64,000 nt of DNA from Anaerorudis cellulosivorans (GCF_025943985.1 NZ_JAPCWE010000004.1:148791-212790), one strand, 5' to 3'; shown: positions 30,798 to 39,545, counted from the first letter of the stretch. Notes: generated by a model not told the origin, from the letters alone. Numbers and translations are program-made.

Positions 30798-31463
30798 TTA
30801 TCTTTGTCCGAAAATCAGCGTTCCCACCCGAATCATTGTGCTGCCTTCTTCTATGGCTATAGGATAATCGTTAGACATTCCCATGGATATTTCTTTGAAA
30901 GCCGGCTCATCGGGAAAATGTGTATTTTTGAATTCGTCGAAAAGTGATTTCAGTAAACGAAATTCTTTTCTTATTCGGTCTTTGTTGTCGGTAAATGTAG
31001 CCATTCCCATTACTCCCGAAAGCTGTACATGAGTACATTCTTTCCATTTGCCGGTCGCAAGAAATTGGCGGCACTCATCGGGAGAAAAGCCACTCTTGGT
31101 TTCTTCTTGAGCAATATGTATTTGCAGCAAGCATGGTATTTTTCGGTTATTGGCCCCTGCCTGCTTTTCAATTTCGAGCATCAGTCGTTCATTGTCCATA
31201 CTGTGGATCAGATGAATAAAAGGAGCAATATATTTTACTTTGTTCCTTTGTAGATTTCCAATAAAATGCCATTCAATATCCTTGGGCAGTTTCTCGTATT
31301 TTTCTTTTAGTTCCTGTACACGGCTTTCACCGAAAATTCGTTGTCCGAAGTCATACGCCTCCTGTATTGTTTCAGCAGGATGAAATTTGGAAACGGCTAC
31401 AATTTTAACCCCTGTCGGAATCGCTTTTCGTAATCTTTCGAGATTTTCCTTTATCGTATTCAT
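30798..31463 (-). CDS. YggS/PROSC-family PLP-binding protein
   Basis: 221 residues. Fold-type III PLP barrel with the Schiff-base lysine in VKIVAVSKFHPAETI, the conserved GESRVQEL and WHFIGNLQRNK segments, and the phosphate-binding C-terminus SMGMSNDYPIAIEEGSTMIR then VGTLIFGQR. Members have no clear catalytic activity and maintain pyridoxal phosphate homeostasis in the cytoplasm. It starts inside the last codon of the DUF4494 gene (4-bp ATGA overlap), so the two are translated together. Confidence 0.92.
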   Translation of the reverse strand: MNTIKENLERLRKAIPTGVKIVAVSKFHPAETIQEAYDFGQRIFGESRVQELKEKYEKLPKDIEWHFIGNLQRNKVKYIAPFIHLIHSMDNERLMLEIEKQAGANNRKIPCLLQIHIAQEETKSGFSPDECRQFLATGKWKECTHVQLSGVMGMATFTDNKDRIRKEFRLLKSLFDEFKNTHFPDEPAFKEISMGMSNDYPIAIEEGSTMIRVGTLIFGQR

Positions 31464-31912
31464 ACTTTCGTTTGTTTATCCTGTTCTGAAACGTAGGGAA
31501 ATACATCCATAATGGCTGTTTCGGTTAAAGCTGCAACAGAATAGTCAATCATGGTTTTTTTCATTTCTGTATCGACAATGTCCAATGCTTCTTTCAACGT
31601 GCTTGCCTGCACCAGCATATTGACTGCCGTCTTTTTTTCTGCTCCGCTTTTCTCGTCCAACGTAATGAAATAGAGTTTTGCTTTATAATAGCGGTCGCCC
31701 GTTTCATTGAAAAACGTTTCGTTGTATTTTACCCTTTTTATATCGGCAATGGAAAATTCTCCCGAAATATACGGTTTAATTTCTTCGATTATTCGGCTTT
31801 CGGCTTCGGTAAACGACAGCGCATCCACTAGATAGGGCTCGGTTACCGTTTTCTGCATGCCCGATTCCTGCATCTTTTCGTACCTAACTTTACATTCAAA
31901 CCAGTTGTACAT
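31460..31912 (-). CDS. DUF4494 family protein
   Basis: 150 residues from MYNWFECKVRYEKMQESGMQ (ATG at 31912), the conserved family start; the longer ORF to 32092 is not credible. Cytoplasmic alpha/beta protein with the repeated pattern EPYLVDALSFTEAESRIIEE and AVNMLVQASTLKEALDIVDT; the two halves look alike and may be a duplicated fold. It is restricted mainly to Bacteroidetes and of unknown function. It is coupled to yggS by overlap. Confidence 0.8.
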   Translation of the reverse strand: MYNWFECKVRYEKMQESGMQKTVTEPYLVDALSFTEAESRIIEEIKPYISGEFSIADIKRVKYNETFFNETGDRYYKAKLYFITLDEKSGAEKKTAVNMLVQASTLKEALDIVDTEMKKTMIDYSVAALTETAIMDVFPYVSEQDKQTKV

Positions 31913-32155
31913 TTTATTATTCGTTAAAAAATTATTAAGTGATTGATGGCTCTGATCACTGTAAACGGAAAAGCAAAAGTACGGATTTTTTTGCTCATCT
32001 AACATCCAAAGCAAGGGATTTCTGATCTTTATGTGTATGACTTGGCTACGGACTATTGCGTAAAAGTTGCGGCACGGGATGCTTGCAGACAAGGTTTTCT
32101 ACGTGGGTAATTGTGGATTAGGTAATAATTTAAGGCATTTGTTAATTTCGTCTTA

Positions 32156-32521
32156 TTATCCCTTGAAAATAAAATATACCGCAAGCACAAGGAATGCAAA
32201 GCCAACAAGGTGGTTCAACCGGAGTGTTGTATTGAAAGCAAAACAAGAAAAAAGGGAAAATACCACCAATGTAATGACTTCCTGCAGTACCTTAAGCTGT
32301 ACAGGCGAAAAAGGTCCGCCATTACCTTCGAATCCGATACGGTTGGCGGGTACCTGAAGGCAGTATTCAAATAAGGCTATTCCCCAACTGAACAGGATAA
32401 TGCCTATTAGTGGAAGTTTACTGAACCATGAATATTCCGAAAGTTTCAAATGACCATACCAGGCGAAGGTCATGAAAATATTCGAACAAAATAAAAGAAC
32501 GATTGTCAGTAACGATTTCAT
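32156..32521 (-). CDS. DUF486 (DMT-superfamily-like) small membrane protein
   Basis: 121 residues with four membrane helices (LLTIVLLFCSNIFMTFAWYG; LIGIILFSWGIALFEYCLQV; LQEVITLVVFSLFSCFAF; LVGFAFLVLAVYFIFKG), a half-size member of the drug/metabolite transporter superfamily. The central motif VPANRIGFEGNGGPFSPVQL is diagnostic for DUF486. Such proteins probably dimerise; the substrate is unknown. It appears to be transcribed alone. Confidence 0.88.
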   Translation of the reverse strand: MKSLLTIVLLFCSNIFMTFAWYGHLKLSEYSWFSKLPLIGIILFSWGIALFEYCLQVPANRIGFEGNGGPFSPVQLKVLQEVITLVVFSLFSCFAFNTTLRLNHLVGFAFLVLAVYFIFKG

Positions 32522-32573
32522 AGTTAATCCTCAAAAAATTGTGCAAAGGTATAATTTTTTGAGGCTCATTGAT

Positions 32574-33731
32574 TCATTCTCTGCCGAAATTTATTTTTTG
32601 GGTTAATTTTACGCCGATTCCCGGAAAATCGGTAGCAATCATTTTGCCGTTTTCGAGTTTGGCACCATCAAAACAATCATTGGCGATGAGTAGCGCACCG
32701 TCGAGATCGGCAAAATCGAGTCCCGCGGAAAGTTGTGAAGCGGCCGATATGGCACACGAGGTTTCTGTCATACAGCCGATCATCACTTTCATCCCCAACG
32801 CTTGAGCAAGATTACGCATTTTCCATGCTTCCCGCATGCCGGTACATTTCATCAGTTTGATATTGATCCCCGAAAATACCCCTTTCAGTCGTTCCACATC
32901 ATCGAGTCGTTGCACCGATTCGTCGGCAAAAACCGGCAAAGGACTGTTTTCGGTAATCCAGGCATTCCCGTCGTAATCGTCTTTTGCCATCGGCTGTTCC
33001 ACCATCACTACGCCTTTCTCTTTCATCCAGTAAATCATATCCAGCGCATAGCGTTTGTCTTTCCATCCCTGATTGGCATCCACTGTCAGAGGCAGGTCGG
33101 TAACACTGCGAATGGCCTCGATTGTGCGTTTGTCGTCCGTCCCGCCCACTTTTACTTTCAGTATGTAGAAACGTCCTAAGGCTTCTTTAGTCTTTTCGCG
33201 TATCACTTCATTCGTATCGATACCAATAGTAAAAGTAGTATCGGGGACCTTCATTTTATTCAGACCATACATCTGGTACCACGGTGCACCGATAATTTTT
33301 CCCGCTAAATCGTGCAACGCAATATCAACCGATGCTTTTGCCGCTGTGTTTCCCGGTGCTATCCGGTCTATATATTCCAGAATATCTTCCAAATGAGTGG
33401 GATCATGAAATCCCGAAAGATCCACTTTCTTAAGAAAATCGATAACCGATGCCTGCGTTTCGCCCAAATAGGGAGGGAGAGAAGCCTCTCCGTAACCTTC
33501 CAGGCCGTCGAATTCGATTTTTGTGAGTACCACCGGTGTCGTTTTCCGCGAAAAACCGGAAATCGTGAAAACATGCCTCAGTTGAAGGTCATAAGGAGTC
33601 CATGACAGTTTCATTTTTTTGGATACTATACGTTGTTTTTTCGCAGCAGATGTTGTAAAAATGTGGGGTACTGTGAATGTCGCTGCTGCCAAAGCTGAAG
33701 TCTTTATGAATTGCCGTCTGTTTTGTTTCAT
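32574..33731 (-). CDS. exported dipeptide epimerase (L-Ala-D/L-Glu type)
   Basis: 385 residues of the enolase superfamily, muconate-lactonizing subgroup. Active-site groups: KVKVGG (catalytic lysines), VDANQGW, MVEQPM, FADESV (metal-binding Asp/Glu) and NIKLMKC (second catalytic lysine). The class epimerises L-Ala-D-Glu from murein to the L,L form. A twin-arginine signal (NRRQFIKTSALAAATF) predicts export to the periplasm. Its start overlaps by 4 bp the end of an exported NlpC/P60 endopeptidase gene, an association like B. subtilis ykfB-ykfC, so a muropeptide-trimming role is likely. Confidence 0.88.
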   Translation of the reverse strand: MKQNRRQFIKTSALAAATFTVPHIFTTSAAKKQRIVSKKMKLSWTPYDLQLRHVFTISGFSRKTTPVVLTKIEFDGLEGYGEASLPPYLGETQASVIDFLKKVDLSGFHDPTHLEDILEYIDRIAPGNTAAKASVDIALHDLAGKIIGAPWYQMYGLNKMKVPDTTFTIGIDTNEVIREKTKEALGRFYILKVKVGGTDDKRTIEAIRSVTDLPLTVDANQGWKDKRYALDMIYWMKEKGVVMVEQPMAKDDYDGNAWITENSPLPVFADESVQRLDDVERLKGVFSGINIKLMKCTGMREAWKMRNLAQALGMKVMIGCMTETSCAISAASQLSAGLDFADLDGALLIANDCFDGAKLENGKMIATDFPGIGVKLTQKINFGRE

Positions 33732-34915
33732 TCGGTCGGATGATAAAACGCATTTTTATTGATTTCTTCGATACCCGGCGTATTAATCTCGCCTAGTATT
33801 CGCTTCGTACGCAAATAACGGCCGGTATTGTATTCGTCGTAAAAGGGATCGGTCGAATCGAAGCTGCCGATTTGAATGTAATCCGAGGCATGAATAAACC
33901 GTTTGTTGCCGATATAAATCCCCACGTGTACCACGCTTTCCCTGGGATTTTCGTCAGTAGCCTTTGTCCCGAAAAATACCAGATCACCCGGCTGAACGTT
34001 TTCAAAGTCTCCTTTCTCGTCGATTAGTTTGCCCGAAAGAACTTGTTGCGAAGCATCGCGCGAAAGGATAATGCCGTGCAAGAAATATACCAATTTTGTG
34101 AATCCGCTACAATCCAGTCCTTTTGAGGAGGTCCCTCCCCATAGGTAGGGGATGCCCATAAATCGTTTTGCCGTTTTCACGATCTCTTCGCCTGTCCATA
34201 TTCGGCTTTTCTTCCATATTTCAAAGGGTTGAACATCGTTTTTCGATACAAACGCTTCTCTTCCATCAGGATAGAAAACCCGATAAAACATCCCTTTCTC
34301 TTCTTTTATTATCAGCATGTCACCTGCTCCTAAGTCTGAAATGGTTTGAGATCCCGGATCCGGGTGTTCATACGAAAAAGCAGAAAGTGATGTTACGATG
34401 ATTTTCGGCTGTTGTAGATAGCTTTGCAACGCTGCTTTTGTCATAGGTTTGACCGAACCGTTTATCCAACCGATGTAGCGGTCGGGTGTTTGTATTCGCC
34501 TCCACCCACCTTTCTTTTCCAGCACGTTCACGGGTGTGCCAAGCAGCGCTTGTGACACTATTTCTGCGCTGTGTTTCGGATTACGGTATATCGTTCCCGG
34601 AGAATTGTAAATAACGCCCCACGTCTCTTCGCCAAGTTTCTTGTCGGGAAGCAGTCGGATGCTGTCTTTCACTTCAATGAACCTCCTTTTTGCTTTAGCT
34701 ATTACCTCATTATAGGCAGCATGGCTTGTCGTTTCCCCTTTCAGTATCAACGTATCTTTTTGACGGTATGCCTTTATGTCAAAAACTTCTATCCGTTTGT
34801 CGGGAATATATTTTGCTTCCACCGATTTGATGATTTCGCGGATGTCGTTGGTTTGGGCCATAGAAAATGATAGCGTAACGAACAAAAACCAACTTAAATA
34901 TGCGTATTGCTGCAT
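33728..34915 (-). CDS. exported NlpC/P60 gamma-D-glutamyl endopeptidase with SH3b domains (YkfC-like)
   Basis: 395 residues with a signal peptide (LSWFLFVTLSFSMAQ). After about 90 residues come two SH3b-like modules (GTIYRNPKHSAEIVSQALLG ... GWINGSVKPM; then SQTISDLGAGDMLIIKEEKG ... EAFVSKNDV), followed by the NlpC/P60 domain with catalytic Cys in GLDCSGFTKLVYFLHG, His in VVHVGIYIGNKRFIHAS. The order SH3b-SH3b-NlpC/P60 matches YkfC-type enzymes, which cut D-Glu-diamino acid bonds in murein stem peptides. It is coupled to the epimerase gene. Confidence 0.9.
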   Translation of the reverse strand: MQQYAYLSWFLFVTLSFSMAQTNDIREIIKSVEAKYIPDKRIEVFDIKAYRQKDTLILKGETTSHAAYNEVIAKAKRRFIEVKDSIRLLPDKKLGEETWGVIYNSPGTIYRNPKHSAEIVSQALLGTPVNVLEKKGGWRRIQTPDRYIGWINGSVKPMTKAALQSYLQQPKIIVTSLSAFSYEHPDPGSQTISDLGAGDMLIIKEEKGMFYRVFYPDGREAFVSKNDVQPFEIWKKSRIWTGEEIVKTAKRFMGIPYLWGGTSSKGLDCSGFTKLVYFLHGIILSRDASQQVLSGKLIDEKGDFENVQPGDLVFFGTKATDENPRESVVHVGIYIGNKRFIHASDYIQIGSFDSTDPFYDEYNTGRYLRTKRILGEINTPGIEEINKNAFYHPTE

Positions 34916-35154
34916 CTTGTGGCTTTTATTGCCGGGTTAATAAATGTTTTCGAATAAGAGAAGCTCATGAAAAGTATTATCAATTCGTGGGAAAACGAAC
35001 AAATCAATATCTATGTATGCCTCATTTATTTTTTCTTTCTTCATCATCCGAAAAGCTAAAAACAAATAAAGCGTTTTCTTGAAAACCGTCATCGGGAAGA
35101 TGGGAAATGTAAATAAAACTCCTCTCCTATGTATAGGGTTGAAGCAGAAGAGAA

Positions 35155-35490
35155 TTATAACATTTCCTTCATGGCTTGGTAGGCCTTGGAGCCATAGACC
35201 ACTGAAGGTCCTCCACCCATGAGAACAGCCACACCGATCGTTTCGACGATTTCTTCCTGAGTGGCGCCTGCTTTCAAGGCATCCTGAACATGACAGGCGA
35301 TGCATCCTTCGCAACGAATCGTGATTGCAATTCCGAGAGCAATCAGTTCTTTCTGCTTTTGGTCGAGTGCTCCCGCTTTGTTTGCTGCATGATGCAGTGA
35401 CATGAATCCTTTGGCAACTTCCGGATGCTCTTTGCTCAAGATTTCCAGAAAGGCATACACCTCATTTGCTTTATCTTTATAACTATTCAT
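35155..35490 (-). CDS. carboxymuconolactone decarboxylase/AhpD-like protein
   Basis: 111 residues, all-helical AhpD fold. The redox motif is CEGCIACHVQDALKAGATQE, where the cysteine pair CIAC followed by His matches the CxxCH active site of AhpD-like peroxidase partners. The rest (QKELIALGIAITIRCEG; EEIVETIGVAVLMGGGPSVV) is typical of the family. A full AAGGAGG Shine-Dalgarno lies 7 nt before the ATG, unusually strong for this phylum. Substrate unknown; a thiol-dependent peroxide or alkyl hydroperoxide reducing role is plausible. Confidence 0.88.
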   Translation of the reverse strand: MNSYKDKANEVYAFLEILSKEHPEVAKGFMSLHHAANKAGALDQKQKELIALGIAITIRCEGCIACHVQDALKAGATQEEIVETIGVAVLMGGGPSVVYGSKAYQAMKEML

Positions 35491-35644
35491 AGTAAAACCT
35501 CCTTATTTTTTGCGGTTCCAACTTCAGACAAAAATAGGAAATATTTTGAAAAAACAAAAAATTATCGAAGGTAAGAATCTGATGTTAAGCCTCAGATTTT
35601 TCGCCTTGTTCTCGAGAAAAACGCTCATGATGAAGATGCACCTC

Positions 35645-36988
35645 TTATAATTTCATTTCCCACCCTTTTTCATAGGTTCTACTCCATAATTTTAAGGCAT
35701 CTTTATCATTAAGAATGTGCCCATTATCGGGATCGGTGGTTAATGTTTTCTTAGTGCGTTGTGAGATATTTCCTAATTGCGCCAGCGTTGAGCTGATGCA
35801 TCCGGCATTGATATCTGCATTAAGCGGAATATTTTCTTTAATTCCATTCAGAAAATTCGAAAAATGGAATCCATCCAATTGCTGAGCCGGATTAATTAAA
35901 TCGCCGGGTTTAAATTCCAGGTTACTCGTAACTTCTTTAATAATTTTATTTTCCGGATCATAGATTTTGTATGCGTTTCCTCCCCCAATTACCAGCGTTC
36001 CCTTATCTCCATAAAAAGCTGCTCCGGCCGAGGAATCTTCTATAAAGCGTCCATTACAGCTTCTTCCTTCCCATGTAATAAGTTTGTCATCGCCAAATTC
36101 GAAATTGATGATCTGCGTATCAGGAAATTCCCAATCATCATCATAGCAATATCTGCCCCCGGACGAATTTACAGTAGTGGGGTAGGTCAGATCCATACCC
36201 CAACGAAGGAGATCGATAAAATGGACAGCATTATTCCCGGATTCTCCTGTACCCCAATTATAAAACCAATGCCAATTATAATGAAGAAAATTGTCTTTAT
36301 AATGAGGTACTCGCGGAGCAGGTCCTTGCCACAATTCCCAATCGAGCCATTCGGGTACGGCCACTATTTTACCTTTTCCGATGGGTGGTCTGTTATTGGC
36401 ATACCATGCTTTCCCGAAATAGACATTCCCTATTGCTCCCTCTTTGACTTCTTGAATAGCGTTTATGACATTGGTCCATGACCTGCGTTGCATGCCGGTT
36501 GTAACAATCACTTTATATTTTTTTGCAGCCTCCATCAAAATTTCGTTTTCGGCCGGATTGTGGCTGGTCGGTTTTTCGAGATATACGTGTTTTCCGGCTT
36601 TCATAGCCATTAGTGCAGCAGGAGCATGCCAATGTTCAGGCGTTGCGATAAATACAGCATCCAAATCTTTTAATGCCAATAGATTTCTGATATCTTTTTC
36701 CCCTTTGGGCTTTGTGCCGGTCAGTTCTTCGATAGTTGCGATACATTTATTCATGGCTCTACTGTCAACATCACATACATAGGCTATTTCACACCCTTTT
36801 TGCCGGGCAAAGCCTGCTGCTAAGGCACTACCTCGTGAATTTACGCCAATGGCACCCATCCTGATTTTTTCGTTTGAGCCCATGATGTTTTTATAACTTT
36901 TGGCGCTAAACGTCGGAAAAGCCCCTCCTGCGGAAACTGCTGCCGTTCCTATCGCCACATTTTTGATGAATTTTCGTCTTGTGATCAT
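35645..36988 (-). CDS. Tat-exported Gfo/Idh/MocA oxidoreductase
   Basis: 447 residues. A twin-arginine signal (TRRKFIKNVAIGTAAVSAGG) precedes a Rossmann NAD(P) domain (IRMGAIGVNSRGSALAAGF) and the Gfo/Idh motif EKPTSHNPAENE, then the C-terminal alpha/beta substrate domain containing WHWFYNWGTGESGNNAVHFI. Family members oxidise or reduce sugars and cyclitols; exported ones occur widely in Bacteroidetes glycan loci and probably keep a tightly bound cofactor. It stands alone beside the scarred IS region, about 1.1 kb from another exported Gfo/Idh gene. Substrate cannot be deduced. Confidence 0.85.
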   Translation of the reverse strand: MITRRKFIKNVAIGTAAVSAGGAFPTFSAKSYKNIMGSNEKIRMGAIGVNSRGSALAAGFARQKGCEIAYVCDVDSRAMNKCIATIEELTGTKPKGEKDIRNLLALKDLDAVFIATPEHWHAPAALMAMKAGKHVYLEKPTSHNPAENEILMEAAKKYKVIVTTGMQRRSWTNVINAIQEVKEGAIGNVYFGKAWYANNRPPIGKGKIVAVPEWLDWELWQGPAPRVPHYKDNFLHYNWHWFYNWGTGESGNNAVHFIDLLRWGMDLTYPTTVNSSGGRYCYDDDWEFPDTQIINFEFGDDKLITWEGRSCNGRFIEDSSAGAAFYGDKGTLVIGGGNAYKIYDPENKIIKEVTSNLEFKPGDLINPAQQLDGFHFSNFLNGIKENIPLNADINAGCISSTLAQLGNISQRTKKTLTTDPDNGHILNDKDALKLWSRTYEKGWEMKL

Positions 36989-37294
36989 AGTATATGCAAT
37001 TGTTATGTTTTGATAATTCGCAAATTTATCAATTTATATTTTGTTTTTTCCCTTATTTACGTAATTCGATCTTCAAAAAACGCAAATTAGCAGAATATTG
37101 TTTTTTATTGCTTCTTCTTCGCTCCTTGTTCGCTCTTCCTTCGCTTCAAAGCAGGGACAACAATATCGGATTCCGCTGGATCGGTATAAAACGAATCGAT
37201 CTCTTTGCCGCATGTAGAGCGGGATACAGAGGAGGGGGCAGAGCGAACTTTATGCAAAGATGATGCGAGGCCGATGCAAGCATGGAGCGAGGAT

Positions 37295-37327
37295 GGTACG
37301 GCCTTGGTACGGCGAAGGTACGGAGAA
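37295..37327. repeat. Short tandem repeat, three copies of GGTACGG at 11-bp spacing
   Basis: GGTACGG occurs at 37295, 37306 and 37317 (period 11, variable 4-bp spacer: CCTT, CGAA, AGAA). The preceding 90 bp hold looser versions (GATGCGAGG, GATGCAAGC, ATGGAGCGAGG). It lies in the 400-bp gap before the IS3 fragment; nothing else was recognised between 36989 and 37295. Confidence 0.6.
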
Positions 37328-37392
37328 ACAAATATAAGACGGTGTCTCGTCCTGAAATAGGTTTACACTCAATGTAAATTAAAATCAGGACA

Positions 37393-37761
37393 ATGAAAAC
37401 AAAATTCAACAAATTTCCGGACGAATTGATATCTCAAATAGTCCAAGAGTACTTAACTACCGAAATTTCTCAACCGGAGTTAATGAAAAAGTATAACTTT
37501 GGAGGGCCGAACACCATATACAGGTGGATGAAATATTTAGGTATTTCAAAGCAGGATTTTGAACAAATAAAGGAGGATAGAGTTATGACATCAGATAGTT
37601 CAAAGAGCCTCAAAGAGCTTGAGTTAGAGCATAAAATCCGCCTATTAGAGGATGAGCTTAATAAAGAAAAGCTTAAAACAGCAGCTCTAAGTACATTGAT
37701 TGATATCGCAGAGCGGGATTTGAAGATTGACATAAAAAAAAAGCGTGGTGCCAAACCATAA
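37393..37761 (+). CDS. IS3-type transposase OrfA (helix-turn-helix subunit)
   Basis: 122 residues. The N-terminal helix-turn-helix (FPDELISQIVQEYLTTEISQ; LMKKYNFGGPNTIYRWMKYL) is typical of IS3-family OrfA, followed by a leucine-zipper-like coiled coil (LKELELEHKIRLLEDELNKE; LKTAALSTLIDIAE) used for dimerisation. In intact elements OrfA joins OrfB by programmed -1 frameshifting; here OrfB is truncated after 48 codons, so OrfA at most binds ends of related elements. Starts about 50 bp inside the presumed left end of the element. Confidence 0.85.
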   Translation: MKTKFNKFPDELISQIVQEYLTTEISQPELMKKYNFGGPNTIYRWMKYLGISKQDFEQIKEDRVMTSDSSKSLKELELEHKIRLLEDELNKEKLKTAALSTLIDIAERDLKIDIKKKRGAKP

Positions 37762-37891
37762 ACACGCTGCACCATATTACCCGAGATTCAGTCTGGGTGA
37801 TTTTTGTGAGTTGTTTGGCAAAACAAGGCAAGCGTACTACCGGCGGGAGAAGTATCATTACAAGGAACAACTAAAAGATCAAATACTGTAA
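37745..37891 (+). pseudogene. IS3-type transposase OrfB, N-terminal fragment
   Basis: Overlapping the OrfA end in another frame, 48 codons encode PNHKHAAPYYPRFSLGDFCE and LFGKTRQAYYRRE, the conserved start of OrfB in this IS group. The frame then ends at a TAA after KDQIL; the DDE catalytic core is missing, and the following DNA has no similarity to it. Confidence 0.75.
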
Positions 37892-37950
37892 TATGCAACA
37901 TGCAAATGGCTTTTTTTCGGCAAAGTTAATTCCCTGATTTTTTTTTGAAT

Positions 37951-38094
37951 TAGTCAAGACTTAATCTGACAAATACAAATAAAAAAGAATAATTTTGTAA
38001 CAGAAAACAGATTGAGTTATGACCACATCAGAAAAAGTCATCGGACAGTTTTTGTTCCCTAATGTAAGATATTTGTCAGAGAAAGTCTTGACTA
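37951..38094. mobile_element. MITE-like element with 25-bp inverted repeats
   Basis: A 144-bp unit whose two ends are inverted copies: TAGTCAAGACTT + 2 variable bases + TCTGACAAATA on the left (37951-37975), and the same read backward on the right (38070-38094), with only two mismatches. Both ends carry a terminal TA, compatible with TA target duplication. The interior holds TAATTTTG, a promoter-like sequence, and an ATG at 38019 opening a 35-codon frame (MTTSEKVIGQFLFPN) that runs out through the right end. This looks like a transposon that lost its middle and kept promoter, start codons and both ends. Family not identified. Confidence 0.6.
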
Positions 38095-38117
38095 TTACAT
38101 CTACACACCACAATTTA

Positions 38118-39527
38118 TTATTCTAACCTCCATGGTTTGCGATATTCATAAGACAAATATTTATTGGCTTCCGGTGAATTAATGAATACTTCCTTTTCGA
38201 CATCCCATTCCAATCGTTGTTTTGTCTCCATGGCAATGGTAGCTAAATGCGCTAGAGTTGTCGAGCGATGTCCTGTCTCCAACGTTGCCCATGGTTCATT
38301 CCTCGATTTCACACAATCCAGGAAGTTTCTTATCAAATTTGATGCACTGTTTTTGTAACTTCCGTCTATCAGCAATTCGTCGTTTTTATCGAGTGAAAAT
38401 TCTTCCGCATCCATGAGTTTATTCCATTTCTGAAATTGTCCTGGTTTGGTAGGTACAATTTTGTAGTCGTTCTCTCCCGTGTACAATGTTCCTTTGGTAC
38501 CTCGCAGTTCAAGAAATCCGTAAGGGATGAAACTTCCCGAACTTGCTTCAAGAATACTGAGTGTAACCAATGTCCCTGAGGCAAATTCATACGTAACGTG
38601 CATGGTATCGGGAATTGTTCGATCATCATCCAACGCAAATTTTCCACCATGGGCGCTTACGGCAATCGGAGCCTCTTCGTTCAGTAACCAGCGGATCAAA
38701 TCCAGGTAATGCACCCCATTATTGGAAATTTGATTGGCGTAATCTTCCCACCACCGAAACATGTAAGGAGCAATATTGTATTGGTAAGGTCTGTATGCTC
38801 TCGGTCCCAACCACATATCCCAATCGAAATCTTTTGGCGGCATTTCGGGACTCATTTTCCCAATCCCGTCCGGGAACATGTTGCTTACATGACATGCCGA
38901 AGCAAACGTAACTTTACCTATTTTGCCTGCGGGTATTTCTTTCGCCAACTTTTGAAAGGTGGGAGCACCTCGTCGGTTTAAACCAACGGTTACGACTTGT
39001 TTACTGTTTTTCCCCGCATTCACCATTTTTCTGCCTTCATCGATCGTTTTTGATAATGGTTTCTCCACATATACATCTTTTCCGGCATGAATGGCATCGA
39101 TTGTCTGCAAGGCATGCCAATGGTCAGGCGTTGCTATACATACGGCATCGATACTTTTGTCGTCCAACAGCTTACGATAATCGTCATATAACGTTACTTT
39201 CGAGGGAAATTTTTCTCCCATTTTGGGAATTTGACGAGGCATAGCTTTAATATAGCGCGGATCGACTTTTGAATAATCCCGTGTAAGATAAGGTTTGTAC
39301 ACATCACATAAAGCCGCTATTTCGCAATCAGGCTGTTCCATAAACAAATGGAGTAACTGAGTCCCGCGATTTCCTACTCCGATAAAACCGGTACGTACTC
39401 GATCATTTGCTCCTATGATTTTTTTGTTTATATCCACCAAAGGAAATCCTTTTTGAGTTAAAGATAATCCGGCAACTGCCAGGGAAGACTTTTTAATGAA
39501 GTCTCGTCGTGTTGTTTTGCTTTTCAT
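38118..39527 (-). CDS. Tat-exported Gfo/Idh/MocA oxidoreductase
   Basis: 469 residues. Twin-arginine signal TTRRDFIKKSSLAVAGLSLT, Rossmann nucleotide site VRTGFIGVGNRGTQLLHLF, the family motif VEKPLSKTIDEGRKM, and a C-terminal domain with WWEDYANQISNNGVHYLDLI, where the histidine is the usual catalytic base. The protein should act in the periplasm on a sugar or sugar acid. It follows the exported enolase-type gene by 18 bp and is the last gene of the SusC/SusD locus. Its 3' end abuts the MITE-like element. Confidence 0.87.
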   Translation of the reverse strand: MKSKTTRRDFIKKSSLAVAGLSLTQKGFPLVDINKKIIGANDRVRTGFIGVGNRGTQLLHLFMEQPDCEIAALCDVYKPYLTRDYSKVDPRYIKAMPRQIPKMGEKFPSKVTLYDDYRKLLDDKSIDAVCIATPDHWHALQTIDAIHAGKDVYVEKPLSKTIDEGRKMVNAGKNSKQVVTVGLNRRGAPTFQKLAKEIPAGKIGKVTFASACHVSNMFPDGIGKMSPEMPPKDFDWDMWLGPRAYRPYQYNIAPYMFRWWEDYANQISNNGVHYLDLIRWLLNEEAPIAVSAHGGKFALDDDRTIPDTMHVTYEFASGTLVTLSILEASSGSFIPYGFLELRGTKGTLYTGENDYKIVPTKPGQFQKWNKLMDAEEFSLDKNDELLIDGSYKNSASNLIRNFLDCVKSRNEPWATLETGHRSTTLAHLATIAMETKQRLEWDVEKEVFINSPEANKYLSYEYRKPWRLE

Positions 39528-39545
39528 ACTGTTGTTTATTTAATT

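Larger units (their letters stand above)
37343..37891 (+). mobile_element. Truncated IS3-type insertion sequence
   Basis: The left end (TGTCTCGTCCTGAAATAG at 37343) is placed by its likeness to IS3-type ends and leads into a complete OrfA and only the first 48 codons of OrfB. The rest of OrfB, including the catalytic core and the right inverted repeat, is absent, so the element cannot move by itself. Confidence 0.75.

Noticed and set aside
34916..35154. Possible small gene in the 239-bp gap between the NlpC/P60 and AhpD-like genes
   Set aside because: Short frames exist, but none has a start context or recognisable sequence.
36989..37340. CRISPR-like array in the repeat-rich gap
   Set aside because: The repeats are 7 bp at 11-bp spacing; no 25-40 bp repeats, no spacers and no cas genes anywhere in the window.
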